Of a stretch of DNA of 64,000 nucleotides, positions 44,330 to 52,434 are shown piece by piece. The stretch is from Methylobacterium sp. Leaf99. Lineage in GTDB: Bacteria > Pseudomonadota > Alphaproteobacteria > Rhizobiales > Beijerinckiaceae. The first letter of the stretch is position 1. Every line of letters begins with the position of its first letter. The notes beneath the pieces are model-generated. The model did no database searches. It saw nothing but the letters and a program-made list of their open reading frames with translations, and was not told where the DNA came from. The position numbers and the translations under genes are program-made. The stretch covers positions 21,816-85,815 of the forward strand of contig NZ_LMMU01000014.1 in assembly GCF_001422375.1 (NCBI RefSeq). Direction: 5' to 3'.

Positions 44330-44372
44330 GCCGTTCCCGATCGCCATCCGCCGAGGAGCGATCGGGAACGGC
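44330..44372. terminator. Bidirectional hairpin, 15-bp perfect stem
   Basis: GCCGTTCCCGATCGC (44330-44344) and its exact complement (44358-44372) are separated by a 13-base loop, between the convergent DUF3606 and rimO genes. The position and perfect pairing suggest a shared transcription end, although no strong T-run follows. Confidence 0.7.
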
Positions 44373-44383
44373 CTGCGATCCCC

Positions 44384-45730
<1,347 letters not shown>

Positions 45731-45976
45731 GGGCACCCGTCGGGCGCGGTCGAAGTGGCGCCGACCGGCCGTGGATTCGAGGAAATCAAGCTGAGTTGAC
45801 AACTCTATAGCCGCATCCGAGGCGGCTTGCGAGCCTCACGGCCCCAAGGGGCGTCATGCGCCGTTGCCGCTTCTCCGGCGGCCGCGCCCGTGCCACCTCC
45901 TGAGAAAACCCGGAATCCTTGCCGCAGGGCAGGGCGGGTATCCGTTTCCCGCGCGAGTCTCTAAGCCCCGATCATC

Positions 45977-47371
45977 ATGTGGACCGCAGACATCCCGTTC
46001 GTCGATCCCGTCGCGGCGGCGGAAGCCCTGGCGCACCTGCCGGGGCTCGCCTTTCTCGACAGCGCCATGCATCACCCGACCCTCGGCCGGACCTCGACCG
46101 TAGCGGCGGACCCGTTCGCCCGCTTCAGGTATCGCGACGGTCAGGCCACCCTGGACGGGCACCCCGTGCCCGGCACCGGCCTCGAGGCCCTGCGCGCCTG
46201 CCTCGCGCCCTACCGGATCGACCCGGAGCCGGACGCCGCCGGCTTCACCGGCGGGGCCATCGGCTACTTCGCCTACGATCTCGGCGCACGCCTGGAGCGG
46301 GTGGCGGCGCCGTCCCAGCGCGCGGGCCTGTGCGACGACATCGCCTTCAACCTCTACGACACGGTGCTCAGCATCGACCACGAGACCGGCACCTGCCGGC
46401 TCATGGCCACGGGCTTTCCCGCGCGTGAGCCGGAAGCCCGGCAGGCCCGGGCCCAGGCGCGCCTCGCCCTGTTCGCGCAAGGCCTGTCCGCCGCCCGCCC
46501 GACGCCCGAGCCGGCGGCGCAGGGGCCCCTCGCCTGGCGCTCCAATTTTTCGCGCGCCGCCTACGAGGCGGCGGTGGAGCGGGTGCGCGACTACATCCGC
46601 GCCGGCGACATCTACCAGGCCAACATCGCCCAGCGCTTCGAAGCCGGCCTGCCGGCGGGCTTCGACGCCCTGGCCCTCTACCGGCGCCTGCGCGCCACCA
46701 ACCCGGCGACCTTCGGCGCCTACCTCGCCTTCGAAGACCTGCGCGTCGCCTCGAGCAGTCCCGAGCGCTTCCTCAAGCTGTCGGGCCGCGACATCGAGAC
46801 CCGGCCGATCAAGGGCACCGTGCGCCGCGTCGCCGACCCGGACGAGGATGCGCGTCTCGGGGAAGCCCTCCAGGCGGATGCCAAGGAGCGGGCCGAGAAC
46901 ATCATGATCGTCGATCTCCTGCGCAACGACCTCTCGCGCATCTGCGCGCCGCACAGCGTGCGGGTCCCGGTCCTGTGCGGGCTCGAATCCTACGCCTCCG
47001 TCCACCATCTCGTCTCCGTGGTCACCGGAGCCCTGAAGGACGGGATGGACGCCATCGACCTCATCGCGGCGACCTTCCCCGGCGGCTCCATCACCGGGGC
47101 GCCGAAGCTGCGCGCCATGGACATCATCACCGAGATCGAGGGCGACGCCCGCGAGCTCTATTGCGGCGCCATCGGGGCGCTGGGCTTCGACGGCGGCCTC
47201 GACACCGCCATCGCCATCCGCACGGTGGTGATGGACCGCCACACGGCCGTGCTCCAGGCCGGCGGCGGCGTCACCCTGCTGTCCGACCCGGGCCGCGAAT
47301 ACGAGGAGACCCTGACCAAGGCCGCGCGGGTGTTCCAGGCGTTCGCGCCGGACGGGGAGGGCGCCCCGTGA
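45977..47371 (+). CDS. pabB: Aminodeoxychorismate synthase component I
   Basis: PabB aminates chorismate to 4-amino-4-deoxychorismate for folate, using ammonia from PabA. The 464-residue protein has the anthranilate-synthase component I fold: FTGGAIGYFAYDLG, GDIYQANIAQRF, SSSPERFLKLSG, and the active-site PIKGT with the catalytic Lys that separates PabB from TrpE. FPGGSITGAPK follows. It starts the pabB-pabA-pabC operon and overlaps pabA by the GTGA junction. Length is normal. Confidence 0.93.
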   Translation: MWTADIPFVDPVAAAEALAHLPGLAFLDSAMHHPTLGRTSTVAADPFARFRYRDGQATLDGHPVPGTGLEALRACLAPYRIDPEPDAAGFTGGAIGYFAYDLGARLERVAAPSQRAGLCDDIAFNLYDTVLSIDHETGTCRLMATGFPAREPEARQARAQARLALFAQGLSAARPTPEPAAQGPLAWRSNFSRAAYEAAVERVRDYIRAGDIYQANIAQRFEAGLPAGFDALALYRRLRATNPATFGAYLAFEDLRVASSSPERFLKLSGRDIETRPIKGTVRRVADPDEDARLGEALQADAKERAENIMIVDLLRNDLSRICAPHSVRVPVLCGLESYASVHHLVSVVTGALKDGMDAIDLIAATFPGGSITGAPKLRAMDIITEIEGDARELYCGAIGALGFDGGLDTAIAIRTVVMDRHTAVLQAGGGVTLLSDPGREYEETLTKAARVFQAFAPDGEGAP

Positions 47372-47979
47372 TCCTCGTCATCGACAATTACGATTCCTTC
47401 GTCTTCAACGTGGTGCGGTACTTCGAGGAACTCGGGCAGACCGTGCGGGTGGTGCGCAACGACGCCGTGGATGTCGCCGGCATCCGGGCCCTGGCGCCCG
47501 ACGCCGTGGTGATCTCGCCCGGCCCCTGCACCCCGGCCGAGGCCGGCATCTCGCTTCCCGCCATCCGCGACCTGTCCGGCGAGATCCCCCTGCTCGGCGT
47601 CTGCCTCGGCCACCAGGCCATCGGCGCGGCCTTCGGCGGCCGGGTCGCGCGGGCCGGCCGGCCGCTCCACGGCCAAGCCACACCCATCACCCATGGCGGG
47701 CAGGGCCTGTTTGCCGGCCTGCCGAGCCCGATGCAGGTGGGACGCTACCATTCCCTCATCGTCACGCCCGAGCCCGGCATGGCCGAGACCCTCACCGTGG
47801 ACGCCGTCTCGGCCGAGGGCGAGGTGATGGCCCTGTCCCATACCCGCCACCCGACCTGGGGCATCCAGTTCCACCCGGAATCCGTGCTGACCGAGCACGG
47901 CCACGCCCTGTTCGGCAACTTTTTGGAGTTGGCCCGTGCCTGGCGCGCGGGGGAGGAGCCGTCTCGTGCTGTGGTTTGA
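47368..47979 (+). CDS. pabA: Aminodeoxychorismate synthase glutamine amidotransferase component
   Basis: PabA is the class-I glutamine amidotransferase partner of PabB. The 203-residue protein has VIDNYDSFVFN, the oxyanion strand ISPGPCTPAEAG, the nucleophile Cys in GVCLGHQAIG and the catalytic His-Glu in QFHPESVLTEHG. The GTG start overlaps the pabB stop. In some bacteria the same subunit serves TrpE, but the pabB/pabC neighbours favour the folate role. Confidence 0.93.
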   Translation: MILVIDNYDSFVFNVVRYFEELGQTVRVVRNDAVDVAGIRALAPDAVVISPGPCTPAEAGISLPAIRDLSGEIPLLGVCLGHQAIGAAFGGRVARAGRPLHGQATPITHGGQGLFAGLPSPMQVGRYHSLIVTPEPGMAETLTVDAVSAEGEVMALSHTRHPTWGIQFHPESVLTEHGHALFGNFLELARAWRAGEEPSRAVV

Positions 47980-48781
47980 CGGCGCCCTCGTCGCGGGGCC
48001 CGTGCCCTTCGACCTCGCCGACCGCGGCCTGACGCTGGGCGACGGGGTGTTCGACACGGCGCTCGCCCGCGACGGCCGCCTCGTGTTCGAGGCCGCGCAT
48101 GTCGCCCGCCTCGCCGCCGCCACGCGGGCCCTCGGGTTCTTCGTCGACCCGGAGCGGATCACGCAGGCCATGCGGGCCGTGGCCGGCGGGGCAGGGGATC
48201 TCGCGGCCATTCGCACCACGGTGACCCGGGGCTCGGGACCGCGCGGCCTCGCGCCCCCGGCCGAGCCCCGCCCGGTCCTGTGGGCGAGCGCGGCGCCGCT
48301 CCCGCCCGCCCTGCCCTTCGCGTCCCTGACGCTGCATCCCACGGACATCCGCCGCAACGACACCTCGCCGGCCGCGCGCTGGAAGACGCTCGGCTACCTC
48401 GACGCCGTGCTGGCGGCGGCCGAAGCGCGGGCGGCGGGGTTCGACGAGGCCCTGTTCCGCAACACCCACGGACGCGTCGCCTGCGCCGGCACCGGCAACC
48501 TGTTCGCCGTGTTCGGCACCCGCCTCGTCACCCCGCCGCTCTCGGAAGGCGTGCTCGCCGGCATCGTCCGCGCCGAGGTTTTGGGCTTGGCCCCAAGCCT
48601 CGAATTCACGGCGGAGGAACAACCCCTCGCGTTCGAAGAATTCCTCGGCGCCGACGCGGTGTTCCTGACCAATTCCCTGCGCGGGATCGCCCCCGTGCGG
48701 GCCGTCGGCGCGACGCGGTTTGCCGAACATCCGGCTGTCACGGCCCTCGGCGAGGCCCTGCGCGCGGCCATGCGCCCGTGA
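47966..48781 (+). CDS. pabC: Aminodeoxychorismate lyase
   Basis: PabC is a PLP-dependent fold-IV enzyme that splits aminodeoxychorismate into 4-aminobenzoate and pyruvate. The 271-residue protein shows DRGLTLGDGVFDT near the start and the lysine of RWKTLGYLDAVLA (the PLP Schiff base). TGNLFAVFGTRLVTPPLSEG and FLTNSLRGIAPV follow. The GTG at 47966 is chosen because GGAGGAG lies seven bases upstream and family homology starts directly; it overlaps pabA by 14 bases. A longer GTG-initiated version starts at 47936. Branched-chain aminotransferase-like activity is an alternative. Confidence 0.85.
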   Translation: MLWFDGALVAGPVPFDLADRGLTLGDGVFDTALARDGRLVFEAAHVARLAAATRALGFFVDPERITQAMRAVAGGAGDLAAIRTTVTRGSGPRGLAPPAEPRPVLWASAAPLPPALPFASLTLHPTDIRRNDTSPAARWKTLGYLDAVLAAAEARAAGFDEALFRNTHGRVACAGTGNLFAVFGTRLVTPPLSEGVLAGIVRAEVLGLAPSLEFTAEEQPLAFEEFLGADAVFLTNSLRGIAPVRAVGATRFAEHPAVTALGEALRAAMRP

Positions 48782-49200
48782 GGCTTTCGCGCGATCATCC
48801 TCCGCGCGATCACCGTTTCTGGCTGCGCCTCGCCCTGATGGCGGCCTACGGCTTCATCGGAATCGTGCATCTCGCCGCCCCCGACGCGTTCCTGCCGATC
48901 ATGCCCGACTGGGTGCCGGCGCCCCGCCTGGTGGTGATCCTCACCGGGTGTTGCGAACTCGCCGGCGTCGCCGGCCTGATCTGGCCGCCGACCCGGCGCT
49001 GGGCCGGCATCGGGCTCGCCCTCTACGCCGTCTGCGTCTTTCCGGCCAACATCAAGCACGCCCTCGAGGGCATCCCCGTCGCGGGCCTGCCGGATTCGTG
49101 GTGGTACCACGGGCCGCGCCTCGCGTTTCAGCCGGTCTTCGTGTGGTGGGCCCTCTACGCCACGGGCCTCATCGACTGGCCGCGCCGCCGCGCCGGGTGA
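48778..49200 (+). CDS. DoxX-like small membrane protein
   Basis: This 140-residue membrane protein has four hydrophobic segments (LRLALMAAYGFIGIVHLA, LVVILTGCCELAGVAGLIW, WAGIGLALYAVCVFPANI and LAFQPVFVWWALYATGLI) in the DoxX/DUF6790-like layout. A His near the first segment (GIVHLAAPD) and NIKHALEG are conserved in these families. It begins with a GTG overlapping the pabC stop as GTGA, so it is the last gene of the pab operon. The function is unknown; DoxX proteins are linked to redox or thiosulfate handling in some species. Confidence 0.75.
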   Translation: MRLSRDHPPRDHRFWLRLALMAAYGFIGIVHLAAPDAFLPIMPDWVPAPRLVVILTGCCELAGVAGLIWPPTRRWAGIGLALYAVCVFPANIKHALEGIPVAGLPDSWWYHGPRLAFQPVFVWWALYATGLIDWPRRRAG

Positions 49201-49232
49201 GGGCAGGGCGCCGCAGACCGGCACGCAGAATA

Positions 49233-49240
49233 GAATATTC
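49233..49240. promoter_or_regulatory. GAATATTC palindrome at the mazG stop codon
   Basis: GAATATTC lies just past the mazG stop on the minus strand, inside a larger AT-rich inverted repeat GAATAG...CTATTC. It is one of four such palindromes confined to 49.2-51.9 kb. Confidence 0.5.
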
Positions 49241-49244
49241 CTTT

Positions 49245-50096
49245 CTATTCCTTCTCCGTCAGCTTCACCGCCCCCCAGGCGGATTCCATCGCGTCCAGGG
49301 GCGTTTCCTCCAGGGCCTTCCCCTGTGCCGCGATCAGCGCCGCCATGGCGGTGAAGCGGCGCTCGAACTTCTTATTCCCTTGGCTTAAGGAATATTCCGG
49401 ATCGATCCCAAGGTGGCGCGCGAGGTTGGCCACCGAGAACAGCAGGTCGCCGAGCTCCTCGGCCACGTCCTCGGGGGTGCCGTTGGCCATGGCGTCGGCG
49501 ACCTCGTCCGTCTCCTCGCGGACCTTGGCGACGACGTCGGCCGGGTCCGACCAGTCGAAGCCGTAGGTCGCCGCCCGGGCCGAGAGTTTTTCGGCGCGGC
49601 TGAGGGCGGGGAGGGCGCGGGCGATGCCGTCCAGGGGACCTGCCCGGCGCTCGGACCGCCCCGCCCGCTCCTCCGCCTTGATCGCCGCCCATTGCTGCTC
49701 CACCGCGGCCGGATCGCGCAAGGACGAGCCCGCCGGCACCGGGCCGCCATCGGCGGCGAACACGTGCGGGTGGCGCCGGATCATCTTGGCGACGATCGCC
49801 GCGACCACGTCCGCGAAGGTGAAGCGCCCCGCCTCCTCCGCCAGGCGGGCATGGAACACGACCTGGAGCAGCAGGTCGCCGAGCTCATCGCGCAGATTGT
49901 CCGCGTCGTCCCGCTCGATGGCATCCACCACCTCGTGGGCCTCCTCCACGGCATAGGGCGCGATGGAGGCATGGGTCTGGGCGACGTCCCACGGGCAGCC
50001 CGTCTCCGGGTCGCGCAGGGCCGCCATCAGGGTCAGGAGCGCGTCGATGGTCAAGGGGAACTCCGGGACGTTTGGGGCGGGGGCGAACGAACCCAT
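49245..50096 (-). CDS. mazG: Nucleoside triphosphate pyrophosphohydrolase MazG
   Basis: MazG hydrolyses NTPs to NMP and pyrophosphate, a house-cleaning role. The 283-residue protein has two MazG domains. The first shows GCPWDVAQTH and the metal-binding EEAHEVVDAI...DELGDLL pattern near residues 50-80; the second shows REETDEVADA and AEELGDLLFSVANLARHLG near 215-245. A short stretch after GIDPE (YSLSQGNKKF) is encoded with AT-rich codons, including TTA, unlike the rest of the gene; it includes a GGAATATTCC palindrome. The start at 50096 gives the expected N-terminus. The next gene upstream is the RepA-like gene on the opposite strand. Confidence 0.93.
   Translation of the reverse strand: MGSFAPAPNVPEFPLTIDALLTLMAALRDPETGCPWDVAQTHASIAPYAVEEAHEVVDAIERDDADNLRDELGDLLLQVVFHARLAEEAGRFTFADVVAAIVAKMIRRHPHVFAADGGPVPAGSSLRDPAAVEQQWAAIKAEERAGRSERRAGPLDGIARALPALSRAEKLSARAATYGFDWSDPADVVAKVREETDEVADAMANGTPEDVAEELGDLLFSVANLARHLGIDPEYSLSQGNKKFERRFTAMAALIAAQGKALEETPLDAMESAWGAVKLTEKE
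49389..49398. promoter_or_regulatory. GGAATATTCC palindrome inside mazG
   Basis: A perfect 10-bp palindrome lies inside the mazG coding sequence, in a short AT-rich segment whose amino acids still align with MazG. It is a member of the palindrome cluster that brackets the repA block. Confidence 0.55.
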
Positions 50097-50322
50097 AGCC
50101 GATCCGGCGGGGAGGGGTGAGGCTGGGGACAGATCCGGGACAGGCGGTGCGCATCCCTTCAAAAGTCCCTCAAAAATCCCCTTTGCCCGGCGTGTTCGTT
50201 AAACCGAACGGCCTCCGATCCCCTTAGGAAAGGTATCAGTAAGGGATTCTCAGAGAGTCAGTTATGCAGGTTATATGGGGCGGCCGAAACGCCTTGCGGC
50301 ACAGGGGGTTGAGCCCCGTTCC

Positions 50323-50505
50323 CGTATCGAACTCTGCGCGGGTCCGTATCGAACTCTGCGCAGGCCCGTATCGAACTCTGCGCGGGAAACGGGGGTCGGC
50401 GTATGGGATTCGGCGCATCCGCGTATCGGGATCGGCGTGGAAACCGGGTCCGGCCGGTGAACTCCGGGGATAGTCGCAAAACCGACCCCGTATCGAACTC
50501 TGCGT
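50323..50505. repeat. Iteron array, candidate replication origin (oriV)
   Basis: The 17-bp unit CGTATCGAACTCTGCGC occurs at 50323, 50345 and 50367, an exact 22-bp pitch equal to about two helical turns. A fourth copy at 50489 differs only in its last base (G for C). Degenerate partial copies (GCGTATGGGATTCGGCGC, GCGTATCGGGATCGGCG) lie between. A relatively AT-richer stretch (about 50215-50275, with GGTTATAT) lies to the left. A RepA-type initiator gene begins 180 bases downstream. This is the classical layout of an iteron-controlled plasmid origin. No obvious DnaA box was recognised. Confidence 0.82.
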
Positions 50506-50683
50506 GAACCCCCTCGCCCGGCCCCGGTCGAGCATCGTCGGCGTGAAAATCGCGAGTCCCGGCCGGTGGATAGCCGGGATGACGCCGCCGCCGCCTGAGA
50601 CTCCCGCGCCCCGAATCGGGCATGGTCCCGCCTTCGCGGCGCCACACCGGTCCGCGGCGTCGGCGAGGCACTGCACCGGGCTC

Positions 50684-51772
50684 ATGGGGATCGAGGACAC
50701 ATTGGCGGGCATCCGCGACGCCGACCTCCTGGCCGAGGTAGAGGCGGCGCGCGGCGGCTTCCTGTTCGCCACCATCGCGGAGACCATCCTGCACCGGCAG
50801 CGGGCGCGGGACGCGGAGGCCGCCGCCCGCGGCGCCGTGGCCGGGCGGCGCCAGGCCATGGGGCGCGACCAGCGCCGGCGCGACGCCGTGCGCGAGGTCA
50901 TCGAGAACGAGCCGACGGGCCCCGAAAACCTCCAGCACATCCACTCCGTGCTGGCTTTGTGCGGCCTGCCCTACCGGGATCCCGGCGACGCCCGCGAATT
51001 TTTTCGCGAGTACGGGCGCAATTCGTTGAGCCTCCTCGCCGGACGCCTGAAGAACCCGGCCACGGGCGAGATGGAGTTCCAGGGCCTGCCCTACGGCCCC
51101 AAGGCGCGCCTCGTGCTCCTGCACCTCTGCACCGAGGCCGTGCGCCAGCGCAGCCCCACGGTGGCGGTGGCCGACAGCCTGTCGGGCTTCATGAAGGAGA
51201 TGGGGTTCGCCGTCACCGGGGGCGAGCGCGGCACCATCCGGCAGTTCAAGGAGCAGCTCGCGCGCCTCGCCGCCTGCACCCTGCAGATCGGCCTGTGGGA
51301 CGGGGCGGGCAGCGCCAGCACCCTCAACGTGCCGCCGTTCCGCCAGCTCGACCTGTGGCTGCCGCAGGGGGCGGACGGGGTGGTCTGGCAGAAGAGCGTC
51401 CAGTTCCACCAGGATTTCTACGACAACCTGATCCAGCACGCGCTGCCGGTGGACATCCGGGCGGCCCGCGCCTTCTCGGGCTCGGCGCGAAAGCTCGACC
51501 TGCTGTTCTGGGTCGGCTACCGCCTGCGCGCCCTGCAGCGGCCCTTACGCCTGACCTGGGACAACCTGCACAGGCAGTTCGGTGCCGACAACGCCAGCCT
51601 GCGCAGCTTCCGCCAGGCGTTCAAGGCGGATCTCGCCCACCTGCAGGAGGTTTTTCCGAAGCTGCCGATCCGGCTCGACGACAACGGCATGCTGCTCCAG
51701 CCCGCCGATGCCGGCGCCCTGCTGATCCCGCCGCGGGCCGGAAAACCAATCCGGAAGGCGGCGGCGGCCTGA
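50684..51772 (+). CDS. repA: Plasmid replication initiator, RepA_C (pTAR-type) family
   Basis: This 362-residue protein resembles the RepA family of alphaproteobacterial plasmids (Pfam plasmid-encoded RepA). Characteristic segments are ENEPTGPENLQHIHSVLALC, GRLKNPATGEMEFQGLPYG, RLVLLHLCTEAVRQRSPTVA, ADSLSGFMKEMGFAVTGGER, FHQDFYDNLIQHALPVDIRA and ARKLDLLFWVGYRLR. Such initiators bind iterons to open the origin, and an iteron array lies just upstream. The ATG at 50684 is chosen because the sequence from there looks like the usual N-terminus; the frame is open from 50504, overlapping the fourth iteron. The reading frame is intact with no obvious decay, although it sits among core chromosomal genes. 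Confidence 0.85.
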   Translation: MGIEDTLAGIRDADLLAEVEAARGGFLFATIAETILHRQRARDAEAAARGAVAGRRQAMGRDQRRRDAVREVIENEPTGPENLQHIHSVLALCGLPYRDPGDAREFFREYGRNSLSLLAGRLKNPATGEMEFQGLPYGPKARLVLLHLCTEAVRQRSPTVAVADSLSGFMKEMGFAVTGGERGTIRQFKEQLARLAACTLQIGLWDGAGSASTLNVPPFRQLDLWLPQGADGVVWQKSVQFHQDFYDNLIQHALPVDIRAARAFSGSARKLDLLFWVGYRLRALQRPLRLTWDNLHRQFGADNASLRSFRQAFKADLAHLQEVFPKLPIRLDDNGMLLQPADAGALLIPPRAGKPIRKAAAA

Positions 51773-51794
51773 CGCTCCGCGTCCGGAAGACAGG

Positions 51795-51830
51795 GAATAT
51801 GACCGGTTCGCTTGCCGTGACGGAATATTC
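51795..51830. promoter_or_regulatory. GAATAT half-site and GAATATTC palindrome downstream of repA
   Basis: A half-site GAATAT (51795-51800) and a full GAATATTC palindrome (51823-51830) lie in the 107-base gap between repA and the small helix-turn-helix candidate gene, upstream of a third site. Confidence 0.55.
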
Positions 51831-51857
51831 TGATACACCCATCAAACGGTGATTTGT

Positions 51858-51867
51858 GGAATATTCC
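51858..51867. promoter_or_regulatory. GGAATATTCC palindrome before the small HTH gene
   Basis: A perfect 10-bp palindrome ends 12 bases before the ATG at 51880, directly abutting the ribosome-binding site GGAGTGAG. A protein bound here would block translation or transcription start, so it is a plausible operator. Confidence 0.6.
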
Positions 51868-51879
51868 GTGGAGTGAGCG

Positions 51880-52326
51880 ATGTTTCCGAACGAAGCCGAG
51901 GCGGAGGCGGCCCTGGCCGCCCTGCGCCGCCAGCGCGAGGCCCTCGACCGGCAGATCGCCGACCACGCCCTCTACCTCGAGCTCGGCCGCCGCCTCGGCG
52001 CGGGAGCCCCGGCGACGCCCGTCGCGGCCGCGCCGGCCCGGCCCCCGGCGGAACCCGCCGAGATGCGCCCCGTCGAGGACGTCGCCGCCGCCCGCCGCCA
52101 CGGCCGGGCGCTCGTCGCCGCCGCCCTCGACCTCCTGCACGAGGCCGGCCGGCCCCTGCATGCCGGTGAGATCCTGCCCGGCCTGACGGCGCGGGGCTTC
52201 GACCTGCCCGGCCACGATCCGGTGGCCGCCCTCAACACCCGCCTGTGGAAGCGCTCCGGCCCCGGCGGCCCCCTGCGGCGCCTCGGCGACGCGGTCTACG
52301 CGCCCTCGGAAGAGGATCCCGCGTAA
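51880..52326 (+). CDS. Small protein with N-terminal helix and C-terminal winged-helix (HARE-HTH-like)
   Basis: This is a 148-residue protein. Residues 1-45 form a charged helix (AEAEAALAALRRQREALDRQ) likely to be a coiled coil, followed by a Pro/Ala linker. The C-terminal region (ALVAAALDLLHEAGRPLHAG, EILPGLTARGFDLPGHDPVA and LNTRLWKRSGPGGPLRRLGD) resembles the HARE-HTH winged-helix pattern, including the terminal LGxGxY-like GDAVYAP. It may bind DNA. GGAGTGAG precedes the ATG, and a GGAATATTCC palindrome overlaps its upstream region. It follows repA on the same strand. The domain call is from pattern recognition only. Confidence 0.65.
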   Translation: MFPNEAEAEAALAALRRQREALDRQIADHALYLELGRRLGAGAPATPVAAAPARPPAEPAEMRPVEDVAAARRHGRALVAAALDLLHEAGRPLHAGEILPGLTARGFDLPGHDPVAALNTRLWKRSGPGGPLRRLGDAVYAPSEEDPA

Positions 52327-52333
52327 CGGGATC

Positions 52334-52420
52334 CCGAAGGGGTCACCCCTTCGGCGGGTGTCGGGCAGAGCCCGACGAAGAACCCGGGGCTCTGCCCTGG
52401 ACCCGCGAAGGGATGATCCC
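52334..52420. terminator. Cluster of three hairpins between convergent genes
   Basis: CCGAAGGGG-TCA-CCCCTTCGG (52334-52354), GTCGGGC-AGA-GCCCGAC (about 52360-52376) and CGAAGGGAT/ATCCCTTCG (about 52408-52426) follow the small HTH gene and precede the convergent PQQ dehydrogenase. Two of the stems share the CGAAGGG core, which suggests a repeated intergenic element as well as a shared transcription end. Confidence 0.7.
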
Positions 52421-52434
52421 TTCGAACCCAGACT

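Noticed and set aside
50271..50940. Open frames across the iteron array
   Set aside because: Their sequences are repetitive because they translate the iterons; no family similarity.
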